DNA of 59,063 nt, from assembly GCA_934162195.1 (NCBI GenBank), contig CAKPHO010000008.1, forward strand, positions 1 to 59,063, given 5' to 3'. Under the pieces are notes generated by a model, which searched no databases, was not told the DNA's origin, and saw only the letters and a program-made list of their open reading frames with translations. Both the position numbers and the translations under genes were made by a program. The stretch's first letter is position 1. Each line of letters starts with the position of its first letter. This stretch comes from an uncultured Bacilli bacterium (GTDB lineage: Bacteria > Bacillota_I > Bacilli_A > RF39 > UBA660). Shown piece after piece: positions 48,640-57,647 of the stretch.

Positions 48640-48663
48640 ATTTATAAAAATGTTTGCTAAAAT
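48635..48663 (+). promoter_or_regulatory. SigA-type promoter of rpsT
   Basis: TTGCAA (48635-48640), 17 bases, TAAAAT (48658-48663). The ribosome site TTGGAGGTGAG follows. Confidence 0.6.
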
Positions 48664-48694
48664 ATTATGTATTGAATGACTTGGAGGTGAGATT

Positions 48695-48958
48695 ATGCCA
48701 AATATGAAAAATGCTAAAAAAGCAGTAAAAGTAATTAGTAAAAAGAATGAACAAAATAACATGTACAAAGCTAGTATGAAAACAGCTATGAAAAATGTTG
48801 AAAAAGCTGTAGCTAGTAAAGATAAAGATAAAGCCACTGATGCTTTAAAAGTAGCTATTAAGAGAATTGATAAAGCCGTTTCTAAAGGTGTTACTGCTAA
48901 AAACACTTGTGCTCGTAACAAATCTCGTTTAACTAAAAAAGTAAATGAAATGAAGTAA
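48695..48958 (+). CDS. rpsT: 30S ribosomal protein S20
   Basis: An 87-residue basic helical protein binding 16S rRNA. MPNMKNAKKAVKVISKKNEQ and the C-terminal GVTAKNTCARNKSRLTKKV are canonical. It has its own promoter and terminator and is adjacent to gpr, as in Bacillus. Confidence 0.97.
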   Translation: MPNMKNAKKAVKVISKKNEQNNMYKASMKTAMKNVEKAVASKDKDKATDALKVAIKRIDKAVSKGVTAKNTCARNKSRLTKKVNEMK

Positions 48959-48976
48959 TTAATACTTCTTTTTTTT
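48952..48976 (+). terminator. Terminator of rpsT
   Basis: GAAGTA (48952-48957) pairs with TACTTC (48963-48968) and is followed by eight T residues. Confidence 0.85.
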
Positions 48977-49010
48977 ATTATGTTTTGATATAATGAAACT
49001 AGGTGATAAT

Positions 49011-49919
49011 ATGAAAAAGTTTGGTTTGGTTTTATTACTTATTCTATTAGGAATAACTTACTTTAATAAAGATACTATTGTTTTATATGTTGTACAAAAA
49101 GTTTTATTTAAAGGAACAACAAATTTAGAACTTAATGAATATTACAAAAATGATGATTTTAAATTAGCTCAAAATACTACAAATTTAACGCCAACAAATA
49201 AAAATGATTTTAATAATATTTTCTATACTATTTTAAATAGTGGAATGGATGAAGTTGTTATTTACTGCTCTAATGATTATGAAAATTGTATTAATGATTT
49301 TAATAATTATACAAGAAATTCTGACGAAATAGAGGCTATCAACAATTATGTGGATCCATTCAATTCATTTAAAAATATCGCTGTTTCTACTGACAGTTTT
49401 AATAGAATACAGATAAATATTACAAAAGCTTATACTGAAGAAGAAATAAAATTAATTAATTCTGCCATAGATAAATATATAAAAGAAAACATAAATAGTT
49501 CTATGAGTGAGAGAGAAAAAATAAAAGTATTTCATGACTATATTATTAACAACACAAAATATGATAATAATTACCACATAGATACAAATAAAAATGATTA
49601 CCCAGCAAGTCCTTACAATGCCTATGGTGTATTATTTGAAAATAAAGCTATATGTGGTGGCTATAGTGATGTTATGGCAATATACCTAGATAAAATAGGA
49701 ATTAAAAATTATAGAATAGCTAGTAATGTACATATGTGGAATTATGTTTATATAGATAATAATTGGTACCATTTAGATTTAACTTGGGATGATCCAGTTA
49801 CCAATACCGGTGAAGATATATTAATTTATGATTTTTTCTTAATCAACAATGAACAACTAGAAAGTAAAGAAAATTCACAACATGAATATAATAAAAAGCT
49901 ATATTTAGAAACAAATTAA
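49011..49919 (+). CDS. Transglutaminase-like membrane-anchored protein
   Basis: The 302-residue product starts at 49011 (MKKFGLVLLLILLGITYF) after AGGTGATAAT. An N-terminal anchor is followed by a transglutaminase/papain-like domain with the catalytic Cys (ENKAICGGYSDVMAIYLDKI), His (NVHMWNYVYIDNNWYHLDLT) and Asp (DLTWDDP), so the triad is intact. Proteins of this type act outside the membrane as peptidases or transferases in the envelope. Coat protein GerQ is a known substrate of a different transglutaminase (Tgl) in Bacillus, so a role with GerQ is not supported. Confidence 0.85.
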   Translation: MKKFGLVLLLILLGITYFNKDTIVLYVVQKVLFKGTTNLELNEYYKNDDFKLAQNTTNLTPTNKNDFNNIFYTILNSGMDEVVIYCSNDYENCINDFNNYTRNSDEIEAINNYVDPFNSFKNIAVSTDSFNRIQINITKAYTEEEIKLINSAIDKYIKENINSSMSEREKIKVFHDYIINNTKYDNNYHIDTNKNDYPASPYNAYGVLFENKAICGGYSDVMAIYLDKIGIKNYRIASNVHMWNYVYIDNNWYHLDLTWDDPVTNTGEDILIYDFFLINNEQLESKENSQHEYNKKLYLETN

Positions 49920-49920
49920 A

Positions 49921-49941
49921 AAAGAGACTTAGTCTCTTTTT
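49921..49941. terminator. Bidirectional terminator between convergent genes
   Basis: AAAGAGACT (49921-49929) pairs with AGTCTCTTT (49931-49939) and is followed by T residues. It overlaps the galE stop. Confidence 0.85.
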
Positions 49942-50933
49942 TGCTTTATTGCAAAATTATATGCATCTTTGCACATATCATCAATATTTTTTAAAGCTTT
50001 CCATTTTAATTGCTCTTCCGCATATGTTGGATCTGCATAACAAGCATCAATGTCCCCAGGTCTTCTTTCAACAATTTCATATGGAACATCAACATTATTA
50101 ACCTTTTTAAATGTTTCTACTAAATTTAAAACACTATATCCACAACCTGTCCCTAAATTGTAGCAGTCAACACCGTTAGCCTTGTTTATTTTTTCTATTG
50201 CTTTAACATGCCCTTTAGCTAGATCTACAACATGGATATAATCTCTTACTCCAGTACCATCTTTAGTATCATAATCATTACCAAACACTTTTAAACTAGG
50301 ATACTCTTTAGTAGCAACCTTTACAATATATGGCATTAAATTATTAGGAATACCATTTGGATCTTCTCCTATTAACCCAGATTTGTGAGCTCCAACAGGA
50401 TTAAAATAACGAAGAATTGCTATACTCCAATTATTATCAGAATGATACAAATCTTTTAATATTCTTTCTATCATTAATTTTGTAGTGCCATAAGGATTTG
50501 TAGTCGATAATTTGGAATCTTCTTTAATTGGTAGTTTTTCTGGTTTTCCATATACTGTAGCACTTGAAGAAAAAACTATATTTTTACAATTATGACTATT
50601 CATTACTTCTAATAATGACAAAGTTGAATCAAGATTATTGCGATAATACTTTATAGGTAATTTTACTGATTCACCTACTGCTTTATAGCCTGCAAAATGA
50701 ATAACAACATCAATTTTTTGTTCATCAAATATCTTATTTAAAATATCTTTACAGCAGACATTCCCTTCATAAAAAATAAAGTTTTTATTAGTTATTTTTT
50801 TTACATTTTCTAATGTTTCAGGTTTTGAATTAGAAAAATCATCTATACATACAACATCATACCCGGCATTTAAAAGCTCAACCATTGTATGACTTCCTAT
50901 ATATCCTGCTCCTCCTGTTACTAATACTTTCAT
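49929..50933 (-). CDS. galE: UDP-glucose 4-epimerase
   Basis: Interconverts UDP-glucose and UDP-galactose with bound NAD. The Rossmann motif GGAGYIGSHTMVELLNAGYD, SSSATVYGKPEKLPIKED and the catalytic Tyr-x-x-x-Lys (NPYGTTKLM) are all present, and the C-terminal substrate region RRPGDIDACYADP is typical of GalE. The length of 334 residues is normal. It follows ruvB by four bases and is probably read from the ruvA-HAD-ruvB message. It should supply sugar nucleotides for envelope glycans. Confidence 0.95.
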   Translation of the reverse strand: MKVLVTGGAGYIGSHTMVELLNAGYDVVCIDDFSNSKPETLENVKKITNKNFIFYEGNVCCKDILNKIFDEQKIDVVIHFAGYKAVGESVKLPIKYYRNNLDSTLSLLEVMNSHNCKNIVFSSSATVYGKPEKLPIKEDSKLSTTNPYGTTKLMIERILKDLYHSDNNWSIAILRYFNPVGAHKSGLIGEDPNGIPNNLMPYIVKVATKEYPSLKVFGNDYDTKDGTGVRDYIHVVDLAKGHVKAIEKINKANGVDCYNLGTGCGYSVLNLVETFKKVNNVDVPYEIVERRPGDIDACYADPTYAEEQLKWKALKNIDDMCKDAYNFAIKQKRD

Positions 50934-50937
50934 TTTA

Positions 50938-51930
50938 TCACCTCTCTATATTTAAATGTTCATATGCTTTATCTGTTACAATACGCCCTCTATTTGTTCT
51001 TTTTAAGAAACCCTGTTGTAATAAATATGGTTCGTATACATCTTCTATCGTACTTTGTTCCTCACCTATTGAAGAAGCAATTGCATCAATTCCAACAGGA
51101 CCTCCGTTAAACTTTTCAATAATAGATCTTAATAAATTATAATCAGTTTCATCTAAACCTAAATTATCAACTTTTAATTTATCAAGTGCTATTTTAGTTA
51201 TTTTTAAATCAATTACACCACTACCCAAAACTAAAGCATAATCTCTTACTCTTTTAAATAATCTATTAGCAATTCTTGGTGTACCTCTACTACGTCTAGC
51301 TAATTCAATAGCAGCATCATCATCAATTGGACAATCAAGAACGCGGCTGGTTCTTTTTACTATTTGTGTAAGCTCTTCTTCGGTATAATAATTTAACTTT
51401 GATATAATACCAAAACGATCTCTTAATGGTCCTGTTAAATCTCCAGCTCTAGTTGTTGCACCTACTAAAGTAAATGGTGGTAAATTAATTTTGATATTTC
51501 TGCTTGATGAATCAGTACCAACGATAATATCTAAAGTAAAATCTTCCATAGCTGAATAAAGAATTTCTTCTATATATCTTGGTATTCTATGAATTTCATC
51601 AATAAAAAGTACATCTCCAGGTTCTAAACTTGAAAGAAGTGCGGCTAAATCACCACTTTTTTCAATAGCTGGTCCAGATGAAGTTTTTATATTTGTCCCC
51701 ATTTCATTAGCAATGATAAAAGCTAAAGTTGTTTTACCAAGCCCTGGAGGTCCATAAAGTAAAACATGATCTAATGATTCATTTCGCATTTTAGCCGCTT
51801 TAATAAAAACATCTAAATTTTCTTTTACTTCCTTTTGTCCAATATATTCATCAATACTATCTGGACGAATATTTTCTTCAAAAGTATCTTCCGCTAATTC
51901 ATGATTAGTTATTACTCTTTCTTCTTCCAC
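50938..51930 (-). CDS. ruvB: Holliday junction branch migration ATPase RuvB
   Basis: The AAA+ motor that, with RuvA, drives branch migration in recombinational repair. Walker A GPPGLGKTTLAFI, Walker B DEIHRIPRYIEE, sensor 1 VGATTRAGDL and the C-terminal winged-helix domain (GPVGIDAIASSIGEEQSTIE) are complete. The length of 330 residues is normal. The start is GTG at 51930 after AGGAGG, inside the 3' end of the HAD gene (26-base overlap). Confidence 0.97.
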   Translation of the reverse strand: MEEERVITNHELAEDTFEENIRPDSIDEYIGQKEVKENLDVFIKAAKMRNESLDHVLLYGPPGLGKTTLAFIIANEMGTNIKTSSGPAIEKSGDLAALLSSLEPGDVLFIDEIHRIPRYIEEILYSAMEDFTLDIIVGTDSSSRNIKINLPPFTLVGATTRAGDLTGPLRDRFGIISKLNYYTEEELTQIVKRTSRVLDCPIDDDAAIELARRSRGTPRIANRLFKRVRDYALVLGSGVIDLKITKIALDKLKVDNLGLDETDYNLLRSIIEKFNGGPVGIDAIASSIGEEQSTIEDVYEPYLLQQGFLKRTNRGRIVTDKAYEHLNIER

Positions 51931-52486
51931 ATTTTTCCTCCTTCTTTATAATTTTATAAAATTGTTTAAAATTTTTAATACATTTAAATTCTTTGTTTTT
52001 TTGATTATTTTCACTAATACTTAAAAATGCATTTATTCCTATGTTCCTTGTTTTGATACAATTATTAATTTCATTATCTAAATATATATCTATTGATTCA
52101 TCAACACAAGCTTTATCTTTTTCTAAGACATCGGTTATTAATTCATCAAAAGGAACATTGTTCTTTACCAAATAGTCATAAGTCAATTGGTAAGGATTAT
52201 CATACCCACGATTTGATCGTGCTGTTATAAAAATTATTTGGTGGCCACGTTTTTTCATTTTATTCAAATATTTAACAACATCTTTTTTTAAAGGAACATA
52301 TGGAATAATTTTCCCATAGTATTTTTTTGCAAAATCATAATAACCATAATTATCAATTAAATATTCCAAGGAATATTTTTTTTCTTTTGCTTCGTTATAA
52401 TCTATGCCATAATATTTACAGCAATAAGGCAAAACAAAATCAAACGTACTACAAATTGTATCATCTATATCTATTCCTATTCTCAT
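51905..52486 (-). CDS. HAD-superfamily 5' nucleotidase-like protein inserted between ruvA and ruvB
   Basis: The 193-residue product has HAD motif I (MRIGIDIDDTICSTFDFVLP) with Asp5 and Asp7, motif II in IIFITARSNRGY, and a downstream Asp in IDIYLDNEINNC, resembling NT5C-type 5'(3')-deoxyribonucleotidases and YorS-like proteins. It separates ruvA from ruvB, which are usually adjacent. It lies eight bases after ruvA and overlaps ruvB by 26 bases, so it is part of the same operon. A nucleotidase role in DNA repair is only a guess. Confidence 0.75.
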   Translation of the reverse strand: MRIGIDIDDTICSTFDFVLPYCCKYYGIDYNEAKEKKYSLEYLIDNYGYYDFAKKYYGKIIPYVPLKKDVVKYLNKMKKRGHQIIFITARSNRGYDNPYQLTYDYLVKNNVPFDELITDVLEKDKACVDESIDIYLDNEINNCIKTRNIGINAFLSISENNQKNKEFKCIKNFKQFYKIIKKEEKCGRRKSNN

Positions 52487-52494
52487 AGAACCTC

Positions 52495-53049
52495 CTATTT
52501 TAATAATAAACGTAGTGCATCCTTAATTTGATTTTCAACATCTTCATCTGCTTTAATATTTGGAAGTATTTTGTTTATATCATTAACTTTATATCCTAGT
52601 GATTTTAATGCTTCTATAAGCTCTGTAAAATCTCTATCATTAACAACCTTTTCTCCACTTACAAGTTTACCTTTTAAATCTAAAATTATTTGACGAGCTA
52701 CTTTATCCCCTATCTTAGGAAACTTTTTTAGATACAAAATATTTTCTCTTTCAATAGCATCAATAATACCTGTTGTTGAACCTGTAGCTAACATAGGAAG
52801 AGCCATCTTACATCCTAATCCTTTTACTTCTATTAGTTTTAAAAATAAGTCTTTTTCTTCCTTGCTTTTAAAACCATATAAACTATTTTCATCTTCTTTT
52901 ATTAATTGATATAGATATACTTTATATTTTTCATCTATATTAAATGAATAAGGATTAGGAGTATATATTTGATAACCTATTCCATTGTTATCCAATACAA
53001 TATAATTACTTTCTATTTCTTTTACTATACCATCTATATATGCATACAT
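52495..53049 (-). CDS. ruvA: Holliday junction-binding protein RuvA
   Basis: Tetrameric protein that holds the Holliday junction for RuvB. The N-terminal OB fold (YAYIDGIVKEIESNYIVLDN, YGFKSKEEKDLFLKLIEVKG), the helix-hairpin-helix pair (LIEVKGLGCKMAL and LKKFPKIGDKVARQI) and the C-terminal domain III (TELIEALKSLGYKVNDINKI) are present. The start is the ATG at 53049 after ATGGTGAT. The length of 184 residues is normal (Bacillus 201). Confidence 0.94.
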   Translation of the reverse strand: MYAYIDGIVKEIESNYIVLDNNGIGYQIYTPNPYSFNIDEKYKVYLYQLIKEDENSLYGFKSKEEKDLFLKLIEVKGLGCKMALPMLATGSTTGIIDAIERENILYLKKFPKIGDKVARQIILDLKGKLVSGEKVVNDRDFTELIEALKSLGYKVNDINKILPNIKADEDVENQIKDALRLLLK

Positions 53050-53094
53050 ATTATCACCATTATAATTATAGCAAACATTTGTTTTTGATTCAAG

Positions 53095-53120
53095 AAAAAA
53101 GAGACAATTATCTCTTTTTA
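53095..53120 (-). terminator. Terminator of the 53108-57588 operon
   Basis: AAAAAAGAGA (53095-53104) pairs with TCTCTTTTTA (53111-53120), with T residues on the minus strand. It overlaps the stop codon at 53108. Confidence 0.75.
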
Positions 53121-53413
53121 ACAAATCCTTTTATAATATATCCTTCAAAAATTATCATTATCACAATGTATACCCAAAAAAGTACTGTTGTTAATGCTCC
53201 ATCTGTATATTTTTCAATTATAGCTGGTATTGAAGCAGGAAACCAACGATTAACGAACGCTAAAACTTCTCCTCCTAATAATTGCCCTTTTAAAAATGCT
53301 AAAATTCTTAAAAATATATCAACCATTCCAACTGCATATATAAAGCCACTAAATGTTCTTTTAAAGAAAAACACTATCGCACCTATTACTGCCATTATTA
53401 TTATTACTTCCAT
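53108..53413 (-). CDS. Small membrane protein of unknown function
   Basis: The 101-residue product has two to three transmembrane helices (VIIIMAVIGAIVFFFKRTF, FSGFIYAVGMVDIFLRILA and TTVLFWVYIVIMIIFEGYII) with a short outer loop in the middle. No recognised motif is present. It follows the 53416-53760 gene by two bases and ends the operon that starts with priA-fmt. Confidence 0.65.
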   Translation of the reverse strand: MEVIIIMAVIGAIVFFFKRTFSGFIYAVGMVDIFLRILAFLKGQLLGGEVLAFVNRWFPASIPAIIEKYTDGALTTVLFWVYIVIMIIFEGYIIKGFVKKR

Positions 53414-53415
53414 AA

Positions 53416-53760
53416 CTAACCCCTTTTTAACTTTCTATTTGCTTTTCTATATAAATAAGCATTATTTTCTAATTTGAAACCGATACCTTCTAGTATTTCA
53501 TTGGGATCGGTGTCTATTCTTATACCTTCAATTTCATTATTTGTATTTAAAATATATCCACTAAATTTATCAATGATGGTAGTTAATTCTTCTACTGTGC
53601 AATCACCTTGTAAATATATCTTTAACAAAATATCATTATCTATATTTGTAGTTTCTATAACAGATTTTGTAACATTACCAAGACTAATATAATAAACATT
53701 TGGTTCACTTTGAATATTTAAGACAGTCAATCTTAAACTCTTATCTAATATGTTTAACAT
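53416..53760 (-). CDS. Soluble protein of unknown function
   Basis: The 114-residue product has no membrane segment and looks like an alternating beta/alpha fold (TVLNIQSEPNVYYISLGN, TVEELTTIIDKFSGYILNTN, NEILEGIGFKLENN). No family is recognised. It begins directly after the stop codon of the gene before it and runs two bases short of the next gene, so three small genes (53108-54399) form a unit after fmt. Confidence 0.6.
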   Translation of the reverse strand: MLNILDKSLRLTVLNIQSEPNVYYISLGNVTKSVIETTNIDNDILLKIYLQGDCTVEELTTIIDKFSGYILNTNNEIEGIRIDTDPNEILEGIGFKLENNAYLYRKANRKLKRG

Positions 53761-54399
53761 TTAATCACCTATCTTTAACGTAATTTTTTCTTCAGGATAA
53801 TTAATGATTATTTCTTCTAATTTTGTATCTCCTATTACTTTTACTAGAATATTATCCTCTACACCATCAATAAAATAAGATGTAGGAACATAATAGTTTA
53901 CGTTATTTTCTTGATAACTATCAATTTCTAAATTATGAAGATAGTCCATTATATTTTTAACATTTAATTTAGTTACTGGAATAGAAACTTTTAATTCAGT
54001 TATTTTATTTACTTTCTTTAAATCATCATTCCTGTTCAAATAAATATTATTGTTAATAATAGTATAATTTTTATTATTGACAGTTAAATTAACAATTCCA
54101 TCTTTGATATTACAAGTTGCTACATCCAAATCATTTAGTAATATGCTATAATTATAATCACCATTATAATTATCCCACGAAGACATCTTTTCAACAACGG
54201 TTACTTCTTTTTTGGGGTTATCTTCAGGAACATTATCCATATTTTTGTAATTGGATCTTACAGAACCTATAATGATTCCAAAAAAGATAAAATAAAGAAA
54301 TAAAATTAATAATGAGCGATAACGTTTATTTGACCACATTTTTTTAAACAACACAATATACTCATTATTGTTTATTTTTTCTTTTGTTTTTTTAAACAT
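53761..54399 (-). CDS. Membrane-anchored protein of unknown function
   Basis: The 212-residue product has a cytoplasmic N terminus, one transmembrane helix (about 29-46, LLILFLYFIFFGIIIGSV) and an external domain of about 150 residues rich in Asn, Tyr and Lys (NYSILLNDLDVATCNIKDG). No catalytic motif or lipobox is recognised. It lies eight bases after fmt and is followed immediately by the next gene. Confidence 0.65.
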   Translation of the reverse strand: MFKKTKEKINNNEYIVLFKKMWSNKRYRSLLILFLYFIFFGIIIGSVRSNYKNMDNVPEDNPKKEVTVVEKMSSWDNYNGDYNYSILLNDLDVATCNIKDGIVNLTVNNKNYTIINNNIYLNRNDDLKKVNKITELKVSIPVTKLNVKNIMDYLHNLEIDSYQENNVNYYVPTSYFIDGVEDNILVKVIGDTKLEEIIINYPEEKITLKIGD

Positions 54400-54407
54400 A
54401 CAATCAC

Positions 54408-55370
54408 CTAATCTAATATTTTGCCAATAAATTCATCTTTATTAATTCCATTTAGAAAATCAGTTGCTGCCATTTTTTTCTTACCTTCTGGTTGGACAGT
54501 AGTAAATATTATTTCTCCATTACTAACTTTTACTCCAAAACCATCCGGATAAATTGCTGTCACTTGGCCATCAAATAAATCAGGTCTATAAGTTTCTCCT
54601 TCACGGCATTTCCAAACTTTTAGTATTTTTCCTTCATATAAGCAATAAGCCCCAGGCCATGAATTTAATCCTCTAACTTTATTGTATATCTCACGTTTAG
54701 TTTTAGAAAAATCAATTCTCTCATCTTCTCTTTTAATATTAAATCCATAAGTAACTAAACTAGAATCTTGTTTTGTTCTTTCACAAGTTCCATCTATAAT
54801 AGAAGGAAGTGTTTTTAAAAGTAAATCTTTTCCTAAAATACTTAACTTATCATGTAATGTTTCAGCAGTATCATTAATATCAATATCTATTGCTTCTTGC
54901 GTTATAATATCACCATCATCCATACCAATACCCATATACATAATAGTTATACCAGTTTTTTTATATCCATTCATGATAGCTCTATGGATTGGCGCTCCTC
55001 CTCTTAATTTAGGAAGAAGTGAAGCATGAACATTAATACAACCTAATCTTGGACAATCAAGAATTTCTTTAGGTAAAATTTGCCCATACGCACAAGTAAC
55101 AATTAAATCAGGTTCTAAAGATGTTATTTCTTCAATATGCTCTTTTATTTTATCAGGTTGTAGCACTAAAATAGTATGGTTAATACCTACTCTTTTTACA
55201 GGACTTGCACTCATTTCTCCATGACGACCAATAGGTCTATCTGGTTGAGTTACAATAGCTCTAACTTTATAATTTTCAATTAAACCTTCTAATACAGGAA
55301 CACTAAACTCTGGTGTACCCATAAAAACAATTTTTAATTCTTTTTCTACATTTACATCTTCTAAATTCAT
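54408..55370 (-). CDS. fmt: Methionyl-tRNA formyltransferase
   Basis: Formylates initiator Met-tRNA. KIVFMGTPEFSVPVLEGLI at the N-terminal Rossmann-like domain and the HASLLPKLRGGAPIHRA motif with the catalytic Asn and His are present, and the C-terminal OB-like domain closes it. The start is the ATG at 55370 (MNLEDVNVEKELKIVFMG) after AAAGGA, which gives a short N-terminal extension before the usual start. The priA-fmt pairing is seen in many Bacillota. Confidence 0.95.
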   Translation of the reverse strand: MNLEDVNVEKELKIVFMGTPEFSVPVLEGLIENYKVRAIVTQPDRPIGRHGEMSASPVKRVGINHTILVLQPDKIKEHIEEITSLEPDLIVTCAYGQILPKEILDCPRLGCINVHASLLPKLRGGAPIHRAIMNGYKKTGITIMYMGIGMDDGDIITQEAIDIDINDTAETLHDKLSILGKDLLLKTLPSIIDGTCERTKQDSSLVTYGFNIKREDERIDFSKTKREIYNKVRGLNSWPGAYCLYEGKILKVWKCREGETYRPDLFDGQVTAIYPDGFGVKVSNGEIIFTTVQPEGKKKMAATDFLNGINKDEFIGKILD

Positions 55371-55416
55371 AAACAATCCTTTCTATAATTACTAATATTA
55401 TTTTATCACACTTTTA

Positions 55417-57588
55417 CTATATTTGATTAGGATTTAAATAAATATCTAAATTTATTTTACGATTTTCTTTATATTCATCTTTTATGAAGTTTAAAGAACT
55501 AACTATATATTCTGTTTTCTTATATTTTAAAATGATATTTAAATAATAAATATTATTTATTTTAGGAATATTAGCACTAGTAGGCCCCAAAATAATTGCT
55601 TTATTTTCTAATTCTCTTTTTAAATAACTAGCTATTTTGTTAGAAGCATCACTTACCATATTATAATCAATACCACACACTTTAATTAAACAAAGATTAT
55701 AATATGGTGGATATTTTAAATCTCTTCTTATTTTCATTTCCTCTTCATAAAAAGCTGTATAATCATGTGTACTTGCATATCTGATACTATAATGATTCAT
55801 ATTAAATCCTTGAATAATAACTTTACCTAGTTTTTCACTTCGTCCTGCTCTTCCCGCAACTTGATTTAATAATTGAAATGTTCTTTCTGCACTTCTAAAA
55901 TCAGGAATGTTTAGACTAGCGTCTCCGCTTACTACCCCCACTAAAGTAACAGATGGGAAGTCAAGACCTTTAGCAATCATTTGCGTTCCTATTAAAATGT
56001 TATATTCTTTATTTTTAAAAGCTGTTATTATTTTTTCGTGTGCCCCTTTATTGGATGTTGTATCAATATCCATTCTTATTGTTCTAGCACCGTCAATATT
56101 GTCATTTATCCATTGTTCAAGTTTTTCTGTACCCATTCCAAAATAATTAATTTCCTTACTACCGCATTTTGGACATATATTTATCTTTCCACTACCATAT
56201 CCACAATAGTGGCATCTCATCGTATTGGATGTTTTGTGATAAGTTAAAGGAATATCACAGTTAGGACATTTTTCTGTATAACCACAATTTTTACAAGTTA
56301 ATATGGTGGAGAATCCTCTTCTGTTTAATAAAATGATAGCTTGTTCATCTTTTTTTATGCACTCGTTTAAGGAGTTAATTAAATTTTCACATAAAACGCG
56401 ATTACCTTTTCGCATTTCATCTTTCATATCAACTAATTCTACTGTAGGTAAATGTTTATTTACACGATTTTTTAATTCTAGTAACCTATAAACTCCTGCT
56501 TTAGCACGTGTATAACTTTCTATAGATGGAGTCGCACTTCCTAAAACAACTGGGCAGTTATACTTACGAGCACGATATAACGCTACATCAATCGCACTAT
56601 AATGTGGATTATTATCTTGTTTATAGGTTGAAGTATGTTCTTCATCAATTATGATAACACCAATATTGTTTAAGGGTGCAAATATAGCACTTCTAGCGCC
56701 AATTACAATGCTTACTTCATTTCTGATAATCTTACGCCATTCATCATACTTTTCTCCATCACTCAAGCGACTATGAAGAACTGCTATATCACTACCAAAT
56801 CTATTTTCAAACTGAGAAACAAATTGTGGAGTTAAACTTATTTCCGGAACTAAAACAAGTGCTTGTTTACCAATTTTCATAACTTTATCTATAATCTGCA
56901 TATATACTTCGGTTTTACCACTTCCGGTAACACCATGAAGTAAAAATGGCACAAACTTATCTAAGTTATTAGTAACTTCATCATATGCATATTTTTGTTC
57001 TTCGTTTAAAACCTTTGGTTCATCTTTTTTAATATTATCTCTTTTAATACGATAACTTTCTTCTTTTATTTCTTTCAAGTAACCTTTTTCTAATAAAGTT
57101 TTAACTGAATATAAAGATATATCATTTAATTCTTTTTTTAATACCTTTTTTCTATCTTTAACAACATTTAAAATTTCTAGTTGCTTATTACTTTTTATAG
57201 CACCAAAATCATCATTATTAATAACTACATAAGTATCAAATTTTTTATTTATTATCTTTCCGTTTTTCGCTTTTAAAGCTACTGGTAACATAGCTTGATA
57301 AACAGTAATTAAATTACATAAAGTTTTTTTACTAATATATTTACCTAAATCTAATAGTTCATTATTTAAGACAGGTTCCGAATCGATTAAGTCAATAATT
57401 TCTTTTAAGCTATATTCTGGTATATTATCAGATATATTTAAAACAAATCCTTCTAATTTTTGCTTTCCAAAAGGAACTAATACTCTAATTCCTTCCTTTA
57501 CTTTATCTTTAAATTTATCAGGTATTAGATATGTAAATGTTTTATCTATATTTTTACTTTTAAGCTCAACCAAAACTTCACAAACCAT
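55417..57588 (-). CDS. priA: Primosomal replication restart helicase PriA
   Basis: A 3'-5' superfamily 2 helicase that reloads DnaB at stalled forks. Walker A is in HGVTGSGKTEVYMQII, the DExH motif is DEEHTSTYK, and eight zinc-ligand cysteines are present (CKNCGYTEKCPNC and CHYCGYGSGKINICPKCG). The 723-residue length is typical (Bacillus 805). The start at 57588 (MVCEVLVELKSKNID) begins the standard N-terminal DNA-binding domain. It is transcribed toward fmt. Confidence 0.96.
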   Translation of the reverse strand: MVCEVLVELKSKNIDKTFTYLIPDKFKDKVKEGIRVLVPFGKQKLEGFVLNISDNIPEYSLKEIIDLIDSEPVLNNELLDLGKYISKKTLCNLITVYQAMLPVALKAKNGKIINKKFDTYVVINNDDFGAIKSNKQLEILNVVKDRKKVLKKELNDISLYSVKTLLEKGYLKEIKEESYRIKRDNIKKDEPKVLNEEQKYAYDEVTNNLDKFVPFLLHGVTGSGKTEVYMQIIDKVMKIGKQALVLVPEISLTPQFVSQFENRFGSDIAVLHSRLSDGEKYDEWRKIIRNEVSIVIGARSAIFAPLNNIGVIIIDEEHTSTYKQDNNPHYSAIDVALYRARKYNCPVVLGSATPSIESYTRAKAGVYRLLELKNRVNKHLPTVELVDMKDEMRKGNRVLCENLINSLNECIKKDEQAIILLNRRGFSTILTCKNCGYTEKCPNCDIPLTYHKTSNTMRCHYCGYGSGKINICPKCGSKEINYFGMGTEKLEQWINDNIDGARTIRMDIDTTSNKGAHEKIITAFKNKEYNILIGTQMIAKGLDFPSVTLVGVVSGDASLNIPDFRSAERTFQLLNQVAGRAGRSEKLGKVIIQGFNMNHYSIRYASTHDYTAFYEEEMKIRRDLKYPPYYNLCLIKVCGIDYNMVSDASNKIASYLKRELENKAIILGPTSANIPKINNIYYLNIILKYKKTEYIVSSLNFIKDEYKENRKINLDIYLNPNQI

Positions 57589-57630
57589 CTTACCACCTCT
57601 ACTTTATTTTACCATAAAACAAAGAAAAAA

Positions 57631-57647
57631 GAGTGAATTATTCACCC
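57631..57647 (-). terminator. Terminator of tig
   Basis: GAGTGAA (57631-57637) pairs with TTCACCC (57641-57647, one G-U pair), and T residues follow on the minus strand. It overlaps the tig stop and separates tig from priA. Confidence 0.75.
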
